64,000 nucleotides of DNA from assembly GCA_963676845.2 (NCBI GenBank), contig CAXXKK010000004.1:55991-119990 (forward strand), in the 5' to 3' direction. Source of the DNA: G963662675 sp963676845 (GTDB lineage: Bacteria; Bacteroidota; Bacteroidia; Bacteroidales; Prolixibacteraceae). Below are positions 26,427 through 35,767 of the stretch, in pieces (positions within the stretch are counted from its first letter, which is position 1; every line of letters starts with the position of its first letter). Below the pieces are notes generated by a model. It ran no database searches, was not told the origin of the DNA, and saw nothing but the letters and a program-made list of their open reading frames with translations. The translations under genes and the position numbers were made by a program.

Positions 26427-27803
26427 ATGAAACCTTCTCGGGCATTCTTATTTTTTCTTTGTGTCCTTTTACTTTTCATTATTGCATCATTATCAATTTA
26501 TGGTGATTGGGAACATGTTGACTTTTCCGTAAGAACCAATAAGGATATTGGTCCTCCCAATGACCATAAAAAACAAGAAATGCCTAAAGAAGTTAAAAGT
26601 CCAAAGTCTACAATTCCTCTTTCACAAATCACTCCACCTTCTGATGAAAGCATTTCAACAAAAGAGGTATCTATTGAATTTTCAGGGAATGACCAAAAAC
26701 GATTAAAATACCTGCAAGAAAAACTAAACACCTCTCCTCCAGAAGATCAACCGATACACATACTTTATTTTGGTGATTCTCAACTTGAAGGAGATCGGAT
26801 TACCTCGTCAATTCGCAAGGAACTTCAAAAAAGATGGGGTGGTTCCGGCCCCGGATTAATCCCGGCAGATCAGTATTACAACAGCAATCACCAATTAATA
26901 ATCACCCTTTCTCAAAATTTAGAAGTTCAATCTTTTCTGGATAATTCTTATATAAACAAAAGCATTACTTTTAAAAACACAATTATACGCGACACAGAGG
27001 AGGAAGCCTGGATTCGTATTGCACGTATACAATCATTAAACCCGGGGGCAGACTATTCCCAGCTTCATATTTTCTACACTTCATCGGATACTTGCCTATT
27101 TAATGCTGAAGAGTCGGGAAATCCAATTTATAAAAAGAAAATACTCCCAACTTCTGAAACTAAAAATATCTCACTAAGTTTTGATACAACTCCCTCTGTT
27201 TTACGACTAAAATTCAAATCTAAAGAATCATTTTCCATAGCTGGAATAAGTTTAGAAAGTTCATCAGGCATAATGGTCGATAATATAGCATTACGAGGGA
27301 AATCATATCCAGACTTTTTAAAGTCAGATCAATCTCAGTTGTCTAAAATGATTTCAGATCTTAATCCCGGCCTATTCATCCTTCACTACGGAATTAACCT
27401 GGTTCCATATATTCAATCCGATTATACATATTACAAAAACCAATATATTCGCCAGATACAGTTTCTACGAAGAGAGTTTCCAGAAGTACCAATTTTAATA
27501 ATTGGCGTATCTGACATGGCCAGAAGTATTAATGGTGGATTATCATCATATCCCAATATTGAACAGATTAAAAAAATTCAGAAAGAAGTTGCGTTTGAAA
27601 CCCAATCCGCTTTTTGGGATCTAGAGGGTTTCATGGGTGGTACAGGAAGTATTATAAAATGGAAAGCTCAAAATCCTCCATTGGCAAGCTCTGATTATAT
27701 TCATTTCACAAAGGATGGAGCAAATTTAGTGGGCAAAGAAATTGCAAAACAGCTAATTAAAGAACTTGAAGAGATTGAAAATATCGCATGGTTGACAAAC
27801 TAA
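26427..27803 (+). CDS. Membrane-anchored SGNH/GDSL-type hydrolase or esterase
   Basis: The 458-residue protein has one N-terminal membrane segment (about 7-26), a low-complexity Pro/Ser linker, and an SGNH fold: ILYFGDSQLEGDRI (nucleophile Ser near residue 115), HYGINL (block III, Gly-Asn-like) and DYIHFTKDGANLV near the C-terminus with the Asp/His pair. SGNH enzymes paired with MBOAT proteins transfer or remove O-acetyl groups on extracellular glycans, as in PatA/PatB peptidoglycan O-acetylation. Its last 16 bases overlap the MBOAT start, which strongly supports a joint function. The substrate is inferred to be cell-wall glycan. Confidence 0.82.
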   Translation: MKPSRAFLFFLCVLLLFIIASLSIYGDWEHVDFSVRTNKDIGPPNDHKKQEMPKEVKSPKSTIPLSQITPPSDESISTKEVSIEFSGNDQKRLKYLQEKLNTSPPEDQPIHILYFGDSQLEGDRITSSIRKELQKRWGGSGPGLIPADQYYNSNHQLIITLSQNLEVQSFLDNSYINKSITFKNTIIRDTEEEAWIRIARIQSLNPGADYSQLHIFYTSSDTCLFNAEESGNPIYKKKILPTSETKNISLSFDTTPSVLRLKFKSKESFSIAGISLESSSGIMVDNIALRGKSYPDFLKSDQSQLSKMISDLNPGLFILHYGINLVPYIQSDYTYYKNQYIRQIQFLRREFPEVPILIIGVSDMARSINGGLSSYPNIEQIKKIQKEVAFETQSAFWDLEGFMGGTGSIIKWKAQNPPLASSDYIHFTKDGANLVGKEIAKQLIKELEEIENIAWLTN

Positions 27804-29302
27804 AAACCATATTAGAGAATTTAATTTTTTACCACGAAGAAAATCCACTTTTTTACACAGGAATTTCTTTCTGGATAGGTTTTGTAATTTTTCTTGGAAT
27901 CTTTTCTTTGCTTTATAAACACAACAAGGTTCGGAATATTTATTTACTCATCATTAGCTGGTTTATATATTCCCGTTTAAATGGAGCCTATCTAATTCTT
28001 CTAATTTTCTCCTGTTTTATGAATTATGGTTTTGGCTTGTTGATCAACCGGAAAGCTAAAGTCTGGCTTTTCATATCAATCGCTTTTAACCTGCTTATTT
28101 TGGCTTACTTTAAATATACTTATTTCCTGGTCGACAGTTATAATTCTCTATTCGAAACCAATTATCAGGTTTTTAACTGGTTGGCCTATTTTATAAATCA
28201 GCTGCATGAAGGACTTGCCAACACCCATTCTATTTTGCTGCCGATTGGTATTTCATTTTATACATTTCAGGCAATTAGCTATTTAGTTGATGTTTCCAAA
28301 AAGAAAGTTGATGCAGTAAAAAATCCCTTAGATTTTAGTTTCTATCTCAGCTTTTTCCCGCAATTGGTTGCCGGCCCAATTGTGCGCGCAGCCTCTTTTA
28401 TTCCACAGTTATACGAAAAATATAAACTCACCCGTGAAGAATTTGGACACGCAATCTTCATTATTACCAAAGGCTTATTTAAAAAACTGGTCATTGCCGA
28501 TTTTCTGGCAATCAACTTTGTCGACCGGGTTTTCGAATCTCCTCAAGCTTTTTCAGGACTGGAAAACCTTTTTGCACTCTATGGATATTCAATCCAGATT
28601 TACTGTGATTTTTCTGGATACACAGACATTGCCATTGGGCTAGCCTTAATACTTGGATTTAAGATTCCCATCAACTTTAATGCACCTTATCATGCAATTA
28701 GTCTGACTGATTTTTGGCACCGGTGGCATATTTCCCTTTCGCTTTGGTTGCGTGACTATTTATACATTCCCCTGGGTGGAAATCGAAAATCTTCAATTAG
28801 AACGTCCATCAACATATTAATCACCATGATCCTTGGAGGTTTGTGGCATGGAGCAAGTCTTCGATTTTTAATTTGGGGAGGAATTCATGGAGTCGGATTA
28901 GTAGTTGAAAAGATGTTTCGGAAAGCATTCCAAATTAATGGGATTAAAAACAGGCTACATCAATTCATTGCAGTATTCTTGACGTTCCAAATAATCAGTT
29001 TTGCCTGGTTGTTTTTCCGTGCTCCAGATCAGACAACCGTGTTGCAATTTTTAAACCAAATACGCTATCATTTCCTTCCTGAAGTTACCCGGGAAGGACT
29101 TATTGCTTATTTGCCCACAATTGGAATTTTCACCCTTGGGTTACTTTCAATCTGGATACCATTTCTATGGAAAGAAAAGCTAAGGGGATTCTTTATCAGA
29201 CTTCCACACACCTACCAAGCTTTTGCGGTCCTTGTTGTATTGCTGCTAATTTCTTTTGCAGCACAAACAGGCCTTCAGCCATTTATTTACTTTAAATTTT
29301 AA
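27788..29302 (+). CDS. MBOAT-family membrane O-acyltransferase
   Basis: MBOAT proteins pass acyl groups across the membrane to exported acceptors. This 504-residue protein has about ten or eleven membrane segments. It carries the MBOAT signature regions FYLSFFPQLVAGPIVR, YCDFSGYTDIAIG, DFWHRWHISLSLWLRDYLYI and the catalytic-His segment GGLWHGAS. It resembles AlgI/PatA. It is translationally coupled to the SGNH protein and lies downstream of a lytic transglycosylase, which suggests wall-glycan O-acetylation, though an exopolysaccharide acceptor cannot be excluded. Confidence 0.93.
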   Translation: MVDKLKTILENLIFYHEENPLFYTGISFWIGFVIFLGIFSLLYKHNKVRNIYLLIISWFIYSRLNGAYLILLIFSCFMNYGFGLLINRKAKVWLFISIAFNLLILAYFKYTYFLVDSYNSLFETNYQVFNWLAYFINQLHEGLANTHSILLPIGISFYTFQAISYLVDVSKKKVDAVKNPLDFSFYLSFFPQLVAGPIVRAASFIPQLYEKYKLTREEFGHAIFIITKGLFKKLVIADFLAINFVDRVFESPQAFSGLENLFALYGYSIQIYCDFSGYTDIAIGLALILGFKIPINFNAPYHAISLTDFWHRWHISLSLWLRDYLYIPLGGNRKSSIRTSINILITMILGGLWHGASLRFLIWGGIHGVGLVVEKMFRKAFQINGIKNRLHQFIAVFLTFQIISFAWLFFRAPDQTTVLQFLNQIRYHFLPEVTREGLIAYLPTIGIFTLGLLSIWIPFLWKEKLRGFFIRLPHTYQAFAVLVVLLLISFAAQTGLQPFIYFKF

Positions 29303-29344
29303 AAAGCGAATACCATACAACTTCAACGAACAGGAACAAATGTG

Positions 29345-29352
29345 TATCTTTG
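29345..29352 (+). promoter_or_regulatory. Promoter -7 box of mfd
   Basis: TATCTTTG is an exact TAnnTTTG match. It covers the TTG at 29350 that would otherwise be the most upstream mfd start, which rules that start out. Confidence 0.6.
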
Positions 29353-29370
29353 CACGCAAATTTCGAGGAT

Positions 29371-32300
29371 TTGGAGCTGAACGATTTTAAAAAATTATAT
29401 GCGTCAAATGAAGCTATTCAGCATATTTGTTCGCAGTCTAATACCCCGGGTGAAAAAATTCACCTGCGTGGACTTATTGGCTCTTCTCAATCTGTTTTTG
29501 CTTCTGTTCTTTCAGAAAAGTCTCCTCATCCAATCATTTATATCTTGAATGACAAAGAAGAAGCGGCTTACTTTTACGATGATCTGAATAATCTGCAAAC
29601 CGGCAAAGAAGTATTTTTCTTTCCGGCATCTTATAAGCGTTCTATTCAGTACGATCAGCTGGAACAGGAAAATATTGTTTTGCGAACCGAAGTGCTTAAT
29701 CAGCTTCATCAGCAAAATAAAGTAAGCATCGTGACTTACCCGGAAGCGCTATCCGAAAAAGTTATTACCGGGGATGCTCTTTCATCGAACAGTTTTCAGG
29801 TTCATACCGGCGATAAACTTTCCATCGATTTTTTAAACGATGTTTTGTTTGAATACGGCTTTGAACGAGTAGATTTTGTTTTTGAACCCGGACAATATTC
29901 TATCCGTGGTAGCTTAGTTGATATCTATTCATTCTCAAATGAAGATCCTTACAGGATTGATTTTTTTGGTGATGATGTGGATACCATCAGAAGCTTTGAT
30001 ATTGACAATCAGATTTCCAAAGAGAAACTAGAAAAGATTGTAATTATCCCCAACATTCAATCCGGACTCGATCAGGAAAAGCGGGATAACATTTTAAATT
30101 TTATTCCTCAGGAAAGTCTGCTGATGCTGCGTGACACAAACATGATCACTGATCTTATTCGGTCCATATACAAGCAGGTACAGGAATCAGATGAGCCGGA
30201 AAACCAGGAAAAAATAATTTCCGGGGATGACTTTCTTCAATCGCTTGAGAAATTCAAGTGTTTAGAGACAAGTAACCATCCCCATTTCAAGGCGAATAAA
30301 ACATTCAATTTTAACACATCAGTTCAACCCGTATTCAATAAAAACTTCGAACTGCTGGGGAAAAACCTTCAGGAAAATGTGGCTAATGAATATCAGAATT
30401 TCATTCTCTCGACCAGTGAAAAGCAAATTGAACGTTTGCATGCCATCTTCAATGATCAGGGAATACACGTTGAATTTACTGACCTAAGCTTCACCCTGAA
30501 TGAAGGATTTATCGATCATGATCTAAAGATTTGTTGTTATACTGATCATCAGATTTTTGAGCGTTACCATCGTTTTAAACTAAAAAGTCGAAAACAGCAG
30601 AAAGAAAGCATCACCCTAAAAGAACTGAACAAGCTTCATACTGGAGATTACGTGGTACATATAGACCATGGAATTGGAAAATTTGCAGGACTGGTAAAGC
30701 AAGAAGTGAATGGGAAAATGCAGGAGGCTATTCGCTTGACGTATCGTGACAATGATGTTCTTTTTGTGAGCATTCATTCGCTGCACCGCATTTCAAAATA
30801 CAAAGGGAAAGATGGCCTTGAACCCAAAATAAATAAACTGGGAACAGGTGCCTGGCAAAAGCTAAAAAACCGTACAAAAAGCAAGGTTAAAGACATTGCC
30901 CGTGAGCTGATTGCCTTGTATGCAGAACGGAAAAAGGAAAAGGGGTTTACTTTTTCACCGGATTCATATCTTCAAAATGAATTGGAAGCTTCCTTCATTT
31001 TTGAAGATACTCCTGACCAAATGAAAACGACCCAGGCTGTAAAAGAAGACATGGAGCGCCAAATGCCCATGGACAGGCTGGTTTGTGGCGATGTAGGTTT
31101 TGGTAAAACAGAAATTGCTGTCCGGGCTGCCTTTAAAGCTGTTACGGATAGCAAGCAAGTTGCTGTATTGGTTCCGACAACCATTCTGGCACTTCAGCAT
31201 TTCAAAACATTCTCGGATAGATTGAAGGATTTCCCTGCCAAAATTGAATACATAAGCCGCCTGCGCCCTGCTAAAGAAGTACGAAAAATACTAAAAGAGC
31301 TGGAAGCCGGAAATATAGATATACTCATCGGCACACATCGCTTGGTTGGTAAAGATGTGAAGTTTAAAGACCTGGGACTTTTAATTATTGATGAAGAACA
31401 AAAATTTGGCGTTTCGGTAAAAGAAAAGCTAAAACAGATAAAAATAAATGTTGATACACTTACTCTAACGGCGACTCCTATTCCGCGAACGTTGCAGTTT
31501 TCACTTATGGGAGCCCGCGACTTGTCGATTATTCAAACTCCCCCACCCAACAGATACCCCATTGTTACCGAGTTGCATGGTTTTAACGAAGATATTATCC
31601 GGGAGGCTATTAACTATGAAGTTGCCCGCAACGGACAGGTTTTCTTCATTCACAACCGGGTACAAAATATTTTTGAGGTTGAAGCGACCATCAAGCGAAT
31701 TGTTCCGGGAGTAAAAACAGTTGTCGGACACGGACAAATGGATGGTCCCAAGCTTGAAAAAATCATGCTCGATTTTATTAATGGGGAACACGATGTACTT
31801 ATTGCAACAACCATTATTGAGTCTGGTTTGGATATCCCGAATGCCAATACTATCATCATTAACCATGCTGAAAACTTTGGGTTGAGCGACTTGCACCAGT
31901 TGCGTGGACGCGTTGGACGTTCTAATAAAAAGGCATTCTGTTACTTGTTAGCTCCTCCACTTTCGCTGGTTAGCACTGAAGCCCGAAGAAGACTTCAGTC
32001 CATTGAAGAATTTTCGGACTTGGGAAGCGGTTTTAACATTGCAATGCGTGACCTCGATATACGTGGAGCCGGAAACCTTTTAGGTGCTGAGCAGAGTGGA
32101 TTTATTGCCGATATCGGTTACGAAACTTACCATAGAATTCTGAATGAAGCCATTCAGGAACTGAAACAAGACGAATATAAAGATTTGTTCGAAGAAGAAC
32201 AGGAAGATTCAGGTCAGGCTTTTCTGCAATCAAAATTTATTAGCGATTGCCAGATTGATACGGACATGGAATTGCTGTTCCCCGATGAATACATTCAAAG

Positions 32301-32697
32301 TGTTTCGGAGCGTATGCTGCTTTACCGCGAACTGGATAGCATGGAAACAGAAGAAAGTTTACATCAATTTCAGGAAGGACTGGTTGACAGGTTTGGTAAA
32401 CTTCCACAACAAAGTATCGAGCTTCTGGAAGTTGTCCGCCTACGCTGGATCGCTATTGAACTGGGAATTGAACGCATCATCCTGAAAAACAAAAAGATGG
32501 TTTGCTATTTCGTATCCAATCCGGAATCGGCTTACTACCAATCTCCTGTTTTCACAAACATTCTTCAGTATGTGCAAAAGAACACAGGTAAATGCCGAAT
32601 GAAAGAGAAAAAAGACAAACTCAGCCTAAGTTTTGAAAAAATTTCTTCGATCGTAAAAGCAAAAGGCATTCTGGAAGAAATACCAGAGAATAAATAA
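29371..32697 (+). CDS. mfd: Transcription-repair coupling factor
   Basis: Mfd removes stalled RNA polymerase and recruits UvrA. The roughly 1,108-residue protein has a UvrB-like N-terminal region, a CarD-like RNA polymerase-interacting domain (from about residue 425, LHTGDYVVHIDHGIGKFAGL) and an RecG-like translocase with GDVGFGKTE (Walker A) and IIDEEQKFG (DEEQ box). The helicase C motif QLRGRVGRSNKKAFCY and the C-terminal TRCF domain follow. The start is a TTG at 29371, preceded by GAGG 3-6 bases upstream and about 12 bases after the predicted transcription start; an upstream TTG lies inside the promoter. Confidence 0.96.
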   Translation: MELNDFKKLYASNEAIQHICSQSNTPGEKIHLRGLIGSSQSVFASVLSEKSPHPIIYILNDKEEAAYFYDDLNNLQTGKEVFFFPASYKRSIQYDQLEQENIVLRTEVLNQLHQQNKVSIVTYPEALSEKVITGDALSSNSFQVHTGDKLSIDFLNDVLFEYGFERVDFVFEPGQYSIRGSLVDIYSFSNEDPYRIDFFGDDVDTIRSFDIDNQISKEKLEKIVIIPNIQSGLDQEKRDNILNFIPQESLLMLRDTNMITDLIRSIYKQVQESDEPENQEKIISGDDFLQSLEKFKCLETSNHPHFKANKTFNFNTSVQPVFNKNFELLGKNLQENVANEYQNFILSTSEKQIERLHAIFNDQGIHVEFTDLSFTLNEGFIDHDLKICCYTDHQIFERYHRFKLKSRKQQKESITLKELNKLHTGDYVVHIDHGIGKFAGLVKQEVNGKMQEAIRLTYRDNDVLFVSIHSLHRISKYKGKDGLEPKINKLGTGAWQKLKNRTKSKVKDIARELIALYAERKKEKGFTFSPDSYLQNELEASFIFEDTPDQMKTTQAVKEDMERQMPMDRLVCGDVGFGKTEIAVRAAFKAVTDSKQVAVLVPTTILALQHFKTFSDRLKDFPAKIEYISRLRPAKEVRKILKELEAGNIDILIGTHRLVGKDVKFKDLGLLIIDEEQKFGVSVKEKLKQIKINVDTLTLTATPIPRTLQFSLMGARDLSIIQTPPPNRYPIVTELHGFNEDIIREAINYEVARNGQVFFIHNRVQNIFEVEATIKRIVPGVKTVVGHGQMDGPKLEKIMLDFINGEHDVLIATTIIESGLDIPNANTIIINHAENFGLSDLHQLRGRVGRSNKKAFCYLLAPPLSLVSTEARRRLQSIEEFSDLGSGFNIAMRDLDIRGAGNLLGAEQSGFIADIGYETYHRILNEAIQELKQDEYKDLFEEEQEDSGQAFLQSKFISDCQIDTDMELLFPDEYIQSVSERMLLYRELDSMETEESLHQFQEGLVDRFGKLPQQSIELLEVVRLRWIAIELGIERIILKNKKMVCYFVSNPESAYYQSPVFTNILQYVQKNTGKCRMKEKKDKLSLSFEKISSIVKAKGILEEIPENK

Positions 32698-32753
32698 CAA
32701 TATTCCATCCTGACAAGCCTCAATTTTTCGTATTTTTCGGAAAAATCTTAACC

Positions 32754-33548
32754 ATGAAATTCCGAACAAACTTTATCCCGTACCTATTCCTTTTTATCCT
32801 TGCAGTTTCTTGTACCAGTCAAAATGAGGAACCATTAACGATCGCTCTTTCCAAAGACAATAAAAATTGCCATACATGGATCGCATCAGCTGATTCTACG
32901 GCAGAAGTAATTGAACTATATACCTCATCTATTAATGAAGCTTTGACCAGACTGGAAAGTTGCGATGCATTGATTATCACCGGAGGAAATGATGTTTACC
33001 CTGGCAGATACGGGAAAGAAGCAGATACCATCCGTTGCGGAAGGTTTGACCTCAGACGCGACACACTTGAGATTGCCCTGATTCATAAAGCGATAGAATT
33101 AGGCATGCCGCTTTTAGGTATTTGCCGTGGAGAGCAAATTACAAATGTCGCTTTGGGAGGCAGTTTAATCATCGATATCCCTACAGATGTTGACACGATT
33201 GTTAACCACCGTTTAAGACAAGGTTATCATGAAGTTACTATTGAATCCGGAACATTAATGGCACAAACGACAAACGTGACAAATGGGAATGTTACTTCTG
33301 CTCATCACCAGGCTATTGACCAATTAGCCGAACCATTAAAAATATCTGCAAGGTCATCTTTAGATGGAGTTGTCGAAGCAGTTGAATGGAAAGAACCCGA
33401 AGGAAAATCTTTTTTAATGGCTATTCAATGGCACCCGGAACGTGACATGAGTGGCGATCCCCTTTCATGGAACATTTTGAATCTACTGCTTCAGGAAGCC
33501 CATGATTACCAGAAAATAAAACCCGAATTAGAACTCCTTAATAACTAG
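32754..33548 (+). CDS. Lipoprotein of the peptidase C26 / gamma-glutamyl-GABA hydrolase family
   Basis: The 264-residue protein has a signal peptide ending in the lipobox LAVSC (Cys20), so it is probably a periplasmic or outer-membrane lipoprotein. The body is a class I glutamine amidotransferase-like fold of the C26 family: ALIITGGNDVYPGRYG, the nucleophile elbow LLGICRGEQITNVALGG, and IQWHPERD with the His-Glu pair. Cytoplasmic relatives (PuuD) hydrolyse gamma-glutamyl-GABA. The exported location suggests hydrolysis of an external gamma-glutamyl compound, which is not known. It is monocistronic, followed by the blaI promoter region. Confidence 0.88.
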   Translation: MKFRTNFIPYLFLFILAVSCTSQNEEPLTIALSKDNKNCHTWIASADSTAEVIELYTSSINEALTRLESCDALIITGGNDVYPGRYGKEADTIRCGRFDLRRDTLEIALIHKAIELGMPLLGICRGEQITNVALGGSLIIDIPTDVDTIVNHRLRQGYHEVTIESGTLMAQTTNVTNGNVTSAHHQAIDQLAEPLKISARSSLDGVVEAVEWKEPEGKSFLMAIQWHPERDMSGDPLSWNILNLLLQEAHDYQKIKPELELLNN

Positions 33549-33594
33549 TTTGAGCAATTCTTTTTCTCTTTGAATTTAACTCGCGACTGTCACA

Positions 33595-33612
33595 TTACTA
33601 TATTTATAGTAA
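33595..33612 (+). promoter_or_regulatory. Operator dyad 1 upstream of blaI
   Basis: Perfect 8-bp inverted repeat TTACTATA/TATAGTAA with a 2-base centre. It is similar in sequence (TACTA/TAGTA) to the second dyad over the promoter, as expected for a BlaI/MecI-type binding site. The centres of the two dyads are about 52 bases apart. Confidence 0.65.
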
Positions 33613-33645
33613 TTATTCTATAAAAATAGTTGCTTTTGCAAACTC

Positions 33646-33666
33646 CTACTACTATATTTGTAGTAG
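33646..33666 (+). promoter_or_regulatory. Operator dyad 2 overlapping the blaI promoter
   Basis: Perfect 7-bp arms CTACTAC/GTAGTAG flank TATATTT. With the first base of the right arm the centre reads TATATTTG (33653-33660), an exact TAnnTTTG -7 box, with TTG 20 bases upstream. Repressor binding would cover the promoter directly, so blaI should repress itself. Confidence 0.75.
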
Positions 33667-33686
33667 AATTTAAAATGAGGATCAGT

Positions 33687-34070
33687 ATGGAGGTCAAGCA
33701 ACTCACCAAAGCAGAAGAACAAGTCATGCAAATTGTATGGAAACTGAACGAAACAATTGTAAAGGATGTCGTTGAACAATTTGATGATCCACGTCCCGCT
33801 TACACTACTGTCGCAACGGTACTCGGAGTTCTTGAGAAAAAAGGCTTTGTTACCCGGAAGAAGATTGGAAACACCAACCTTTTTTCGCCTGCTATAAGTA
33901 AAAAGGAATATGCCAAATTCCAGGTTTCATCATTGTTAAAAGATTACTTCAATGACTCTTTCCCCAAGCTGGCAACTTTTTTTGCGAAGGAAAACCAGTT
34001 GGACATTGAAGATTTGGAAGCAATTATGAAACAAACAAAAGAAGAGCTTAAAAACGATAAAACGGAATAA
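33687..34070 (+). CDS. blaI: BlaI/MecI/CopY-family transcriptional repressor
   Basis: BlaI repressors bind dyads as dimers and are inactivated by proteolysis triggered by a BlaR1-type membrane peptidase. The protein is about 127 residues, with a winged helix (LTKAEEQVMQIVWKL, YTTVATVLGVLEKKGFV) and a C-terminal dimerisation/cleavage region. I chose the ATG at 33687 (MEVKQLTKAEEQ); ATG 33675 is possible, and a TTG at 33630 lies upstream of the promoter box and can be dismissed. The blaR1-like gene follows after 2 bases, and two dyads precede it. Confidence 0.92.
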   Translation: MEVKQLTKAEEQVMQIVWKLNETIVKDVVEQFDDPRPAYTTVATVLGVLEKKGFVTRKKIGNTNLFSPAISKKEYAKFQVSSLLKDYFNDSFPKLATFFAKENQLDIEDLEAIMKQTKEELKNDKTE

Positions 34071-34072
34071 TT

Positions 34073-35662
34073 ATGGAGAATCTTGTAATTTTTCTATTTC
34101 GGGCATCAATAAGTCTGGCTCTGTTCTACATGATTTATTGGTTTTTCTTACGAAAATCAACCCACTTCCTTGCCAACCGAATATTTCTTATTGTAAGCTT
34201 ATTGGCAACTTTATTAATTGCCGCATTTCCTGTCCATTATACAGTAGAGACGACAGTTCCTGAGCAAGTTTTCTCTATCCCTGCTAGTTTTGACTTTTCG
34301 ACACCAACAATTCGTTCCATCGAAACAAATACTCAAAGTTTATTTACCTGGAATGTTTTGGGCTGGGCATTATATATCCTCGGAATCCTTTTTGTATTCA
34401 GCAGGCTGATCATCCAAAGCCTTCGTGTTAAAAAACTTATTAATGAATCAGATTCTGAGAAAAAGGAATCTCACTTCATTCATACAAATAGCAAATATCA
34501 TTTGCCCTTTTCATTTTTCAACCACATATTTATTCACACTGATAGCTATAATTAGGAAGAAACTGATGACATCATTGCTCATGAACTCGTGCACATTCGT
34601 GAGCGTCACTGGATCGACCTGTCCCTCATAGAACTGTTAACAGTCATCTTTTGGTTTAATCCATTCTCTTGGCTTTTCGAAAGAGCCATCAAACAAAATC
34701 ATGAATACCTGGCAGATCAGGGAGTCCTAAAATCAGGGAAATCTCCGGTCAGGTATCAGGCATTATTAGTTAACCAGCTAATGGGAATGCAGGTTATTGG
34801 GATAACCAACAACTTAAATTTTGCCATTGGCCCAACACGATTAAAAATGATGACAAAACAAAAAACACCTAAATTGAAATTGCTCCATCTGCTGTGGGCA
34901 TTGCCTGCAATAGTGCTCTTATTGACTGCTTTTGCTGAACCGGAATACAAAAAACCGAATTCGATTCAATCAAACAGTCAAGTATTATCACAACCGTTAT
35001 CGTCTAACCAGCAAAATGCAAGAACTGTAACGGGGAATATCATCCTCGAAAACGGAGATCCTTTGTCCGGGGCTCATATTGTTTTGGCCGGAACTACAAT
35101 GGGAACGGTTTCCGATGAAAACGGTGAATTCAAACTAGAAATCCCGGAGAATATTGATAACCCGACTATTTACACGTCTTATGTGGGATATAAATTTAAA
35201 GAAATTGAAATCCCGAAAGCTATCAAATCCCCTCAAATCACTCAAATCATGGAACGTGAAGTAATTGGCACCTATATTGAAGATGTATCAGACGAGACCC
35301 TTTTGCCTGAGAATCCGTATGTTCCACAGCAAGAAACCTACGCTGATGAAGTTTTTGTTTTAGTAGAAAATATGCCTGAATATCCGGGTGGATCAAATGG
35401 TTTAACAAACTACTTTAAAAAGAAGTATAAAGAAGTGAAATCAGGTAACTTTTTTGAAGGCGAGAAACTGGAAGGTGAAGCCATGATCCAGTTCACGGTT
35501 AGCAGTACAGGAAAAGTGACCAATATTATTGTACTGGAAAGCACCACTGATCTTGCCGGAGAAACCTTAGCTTCAATGGCTGCCGGCATGGATGATTGGG
35601 AACCCGGTTATCAAGGAGAAACTCCTGTACCTGTTGATTTTGCGATGAAATTAGAGTTTTAA
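34073..35662 (+). pseudogene. blaR1: BlaR1-type M56 peptidase fused to carboxypeptidase-regulatory-like and TonB C-terminal domains, interrupted by an in-frame stop
   Basis: Codon 161 is TAG (34553-34555), and the same frame then continues uninterrupted to 35662, giving 529 residues if read through. Part 1 has three to four membrane segments (about 5-25, 35-55, 100-120). Directly after the stop comes IIAHELVHIRERHW, the zinc-peptidase HExxH motif, then FWFNPFSW and another membrane segment near 285. After it come a carboxypeptidase-regulatory-like domain (GDPLSGAHIVLAGTTMGTVS) and a TonB C-terminal domain. The gene pairs with blaI as sensor and protease. The stop separates the peptidase motif from the N-terminal membrane part, so without readthrough the system is broken. 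Sequencing error is possible. Confidence 0.85.
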
Positions 35663-35742
35663 AATTCCTCTCCCATTGATTTATTGAGGGTTTCACTTCG
35701 AGTGAGGCTCTCAATAACCAAAAATGCTACTGTAATTTTCAA

Positions 35743-35750
35743 TACTTTTG
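35743..35750 (+). promoter_or_regulatory. Promoter -7 box of the EamA transporter gene
   Basis: TACTTTTG matches TAnnTTTG. It implies transcription from about 35757 and so supports translation from the ATG at 35768 and not from the in-frame ATG at 35684. Confidence 0.5.
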
Positions 35751-35767
35751 AATACCAATTTGCTGGT

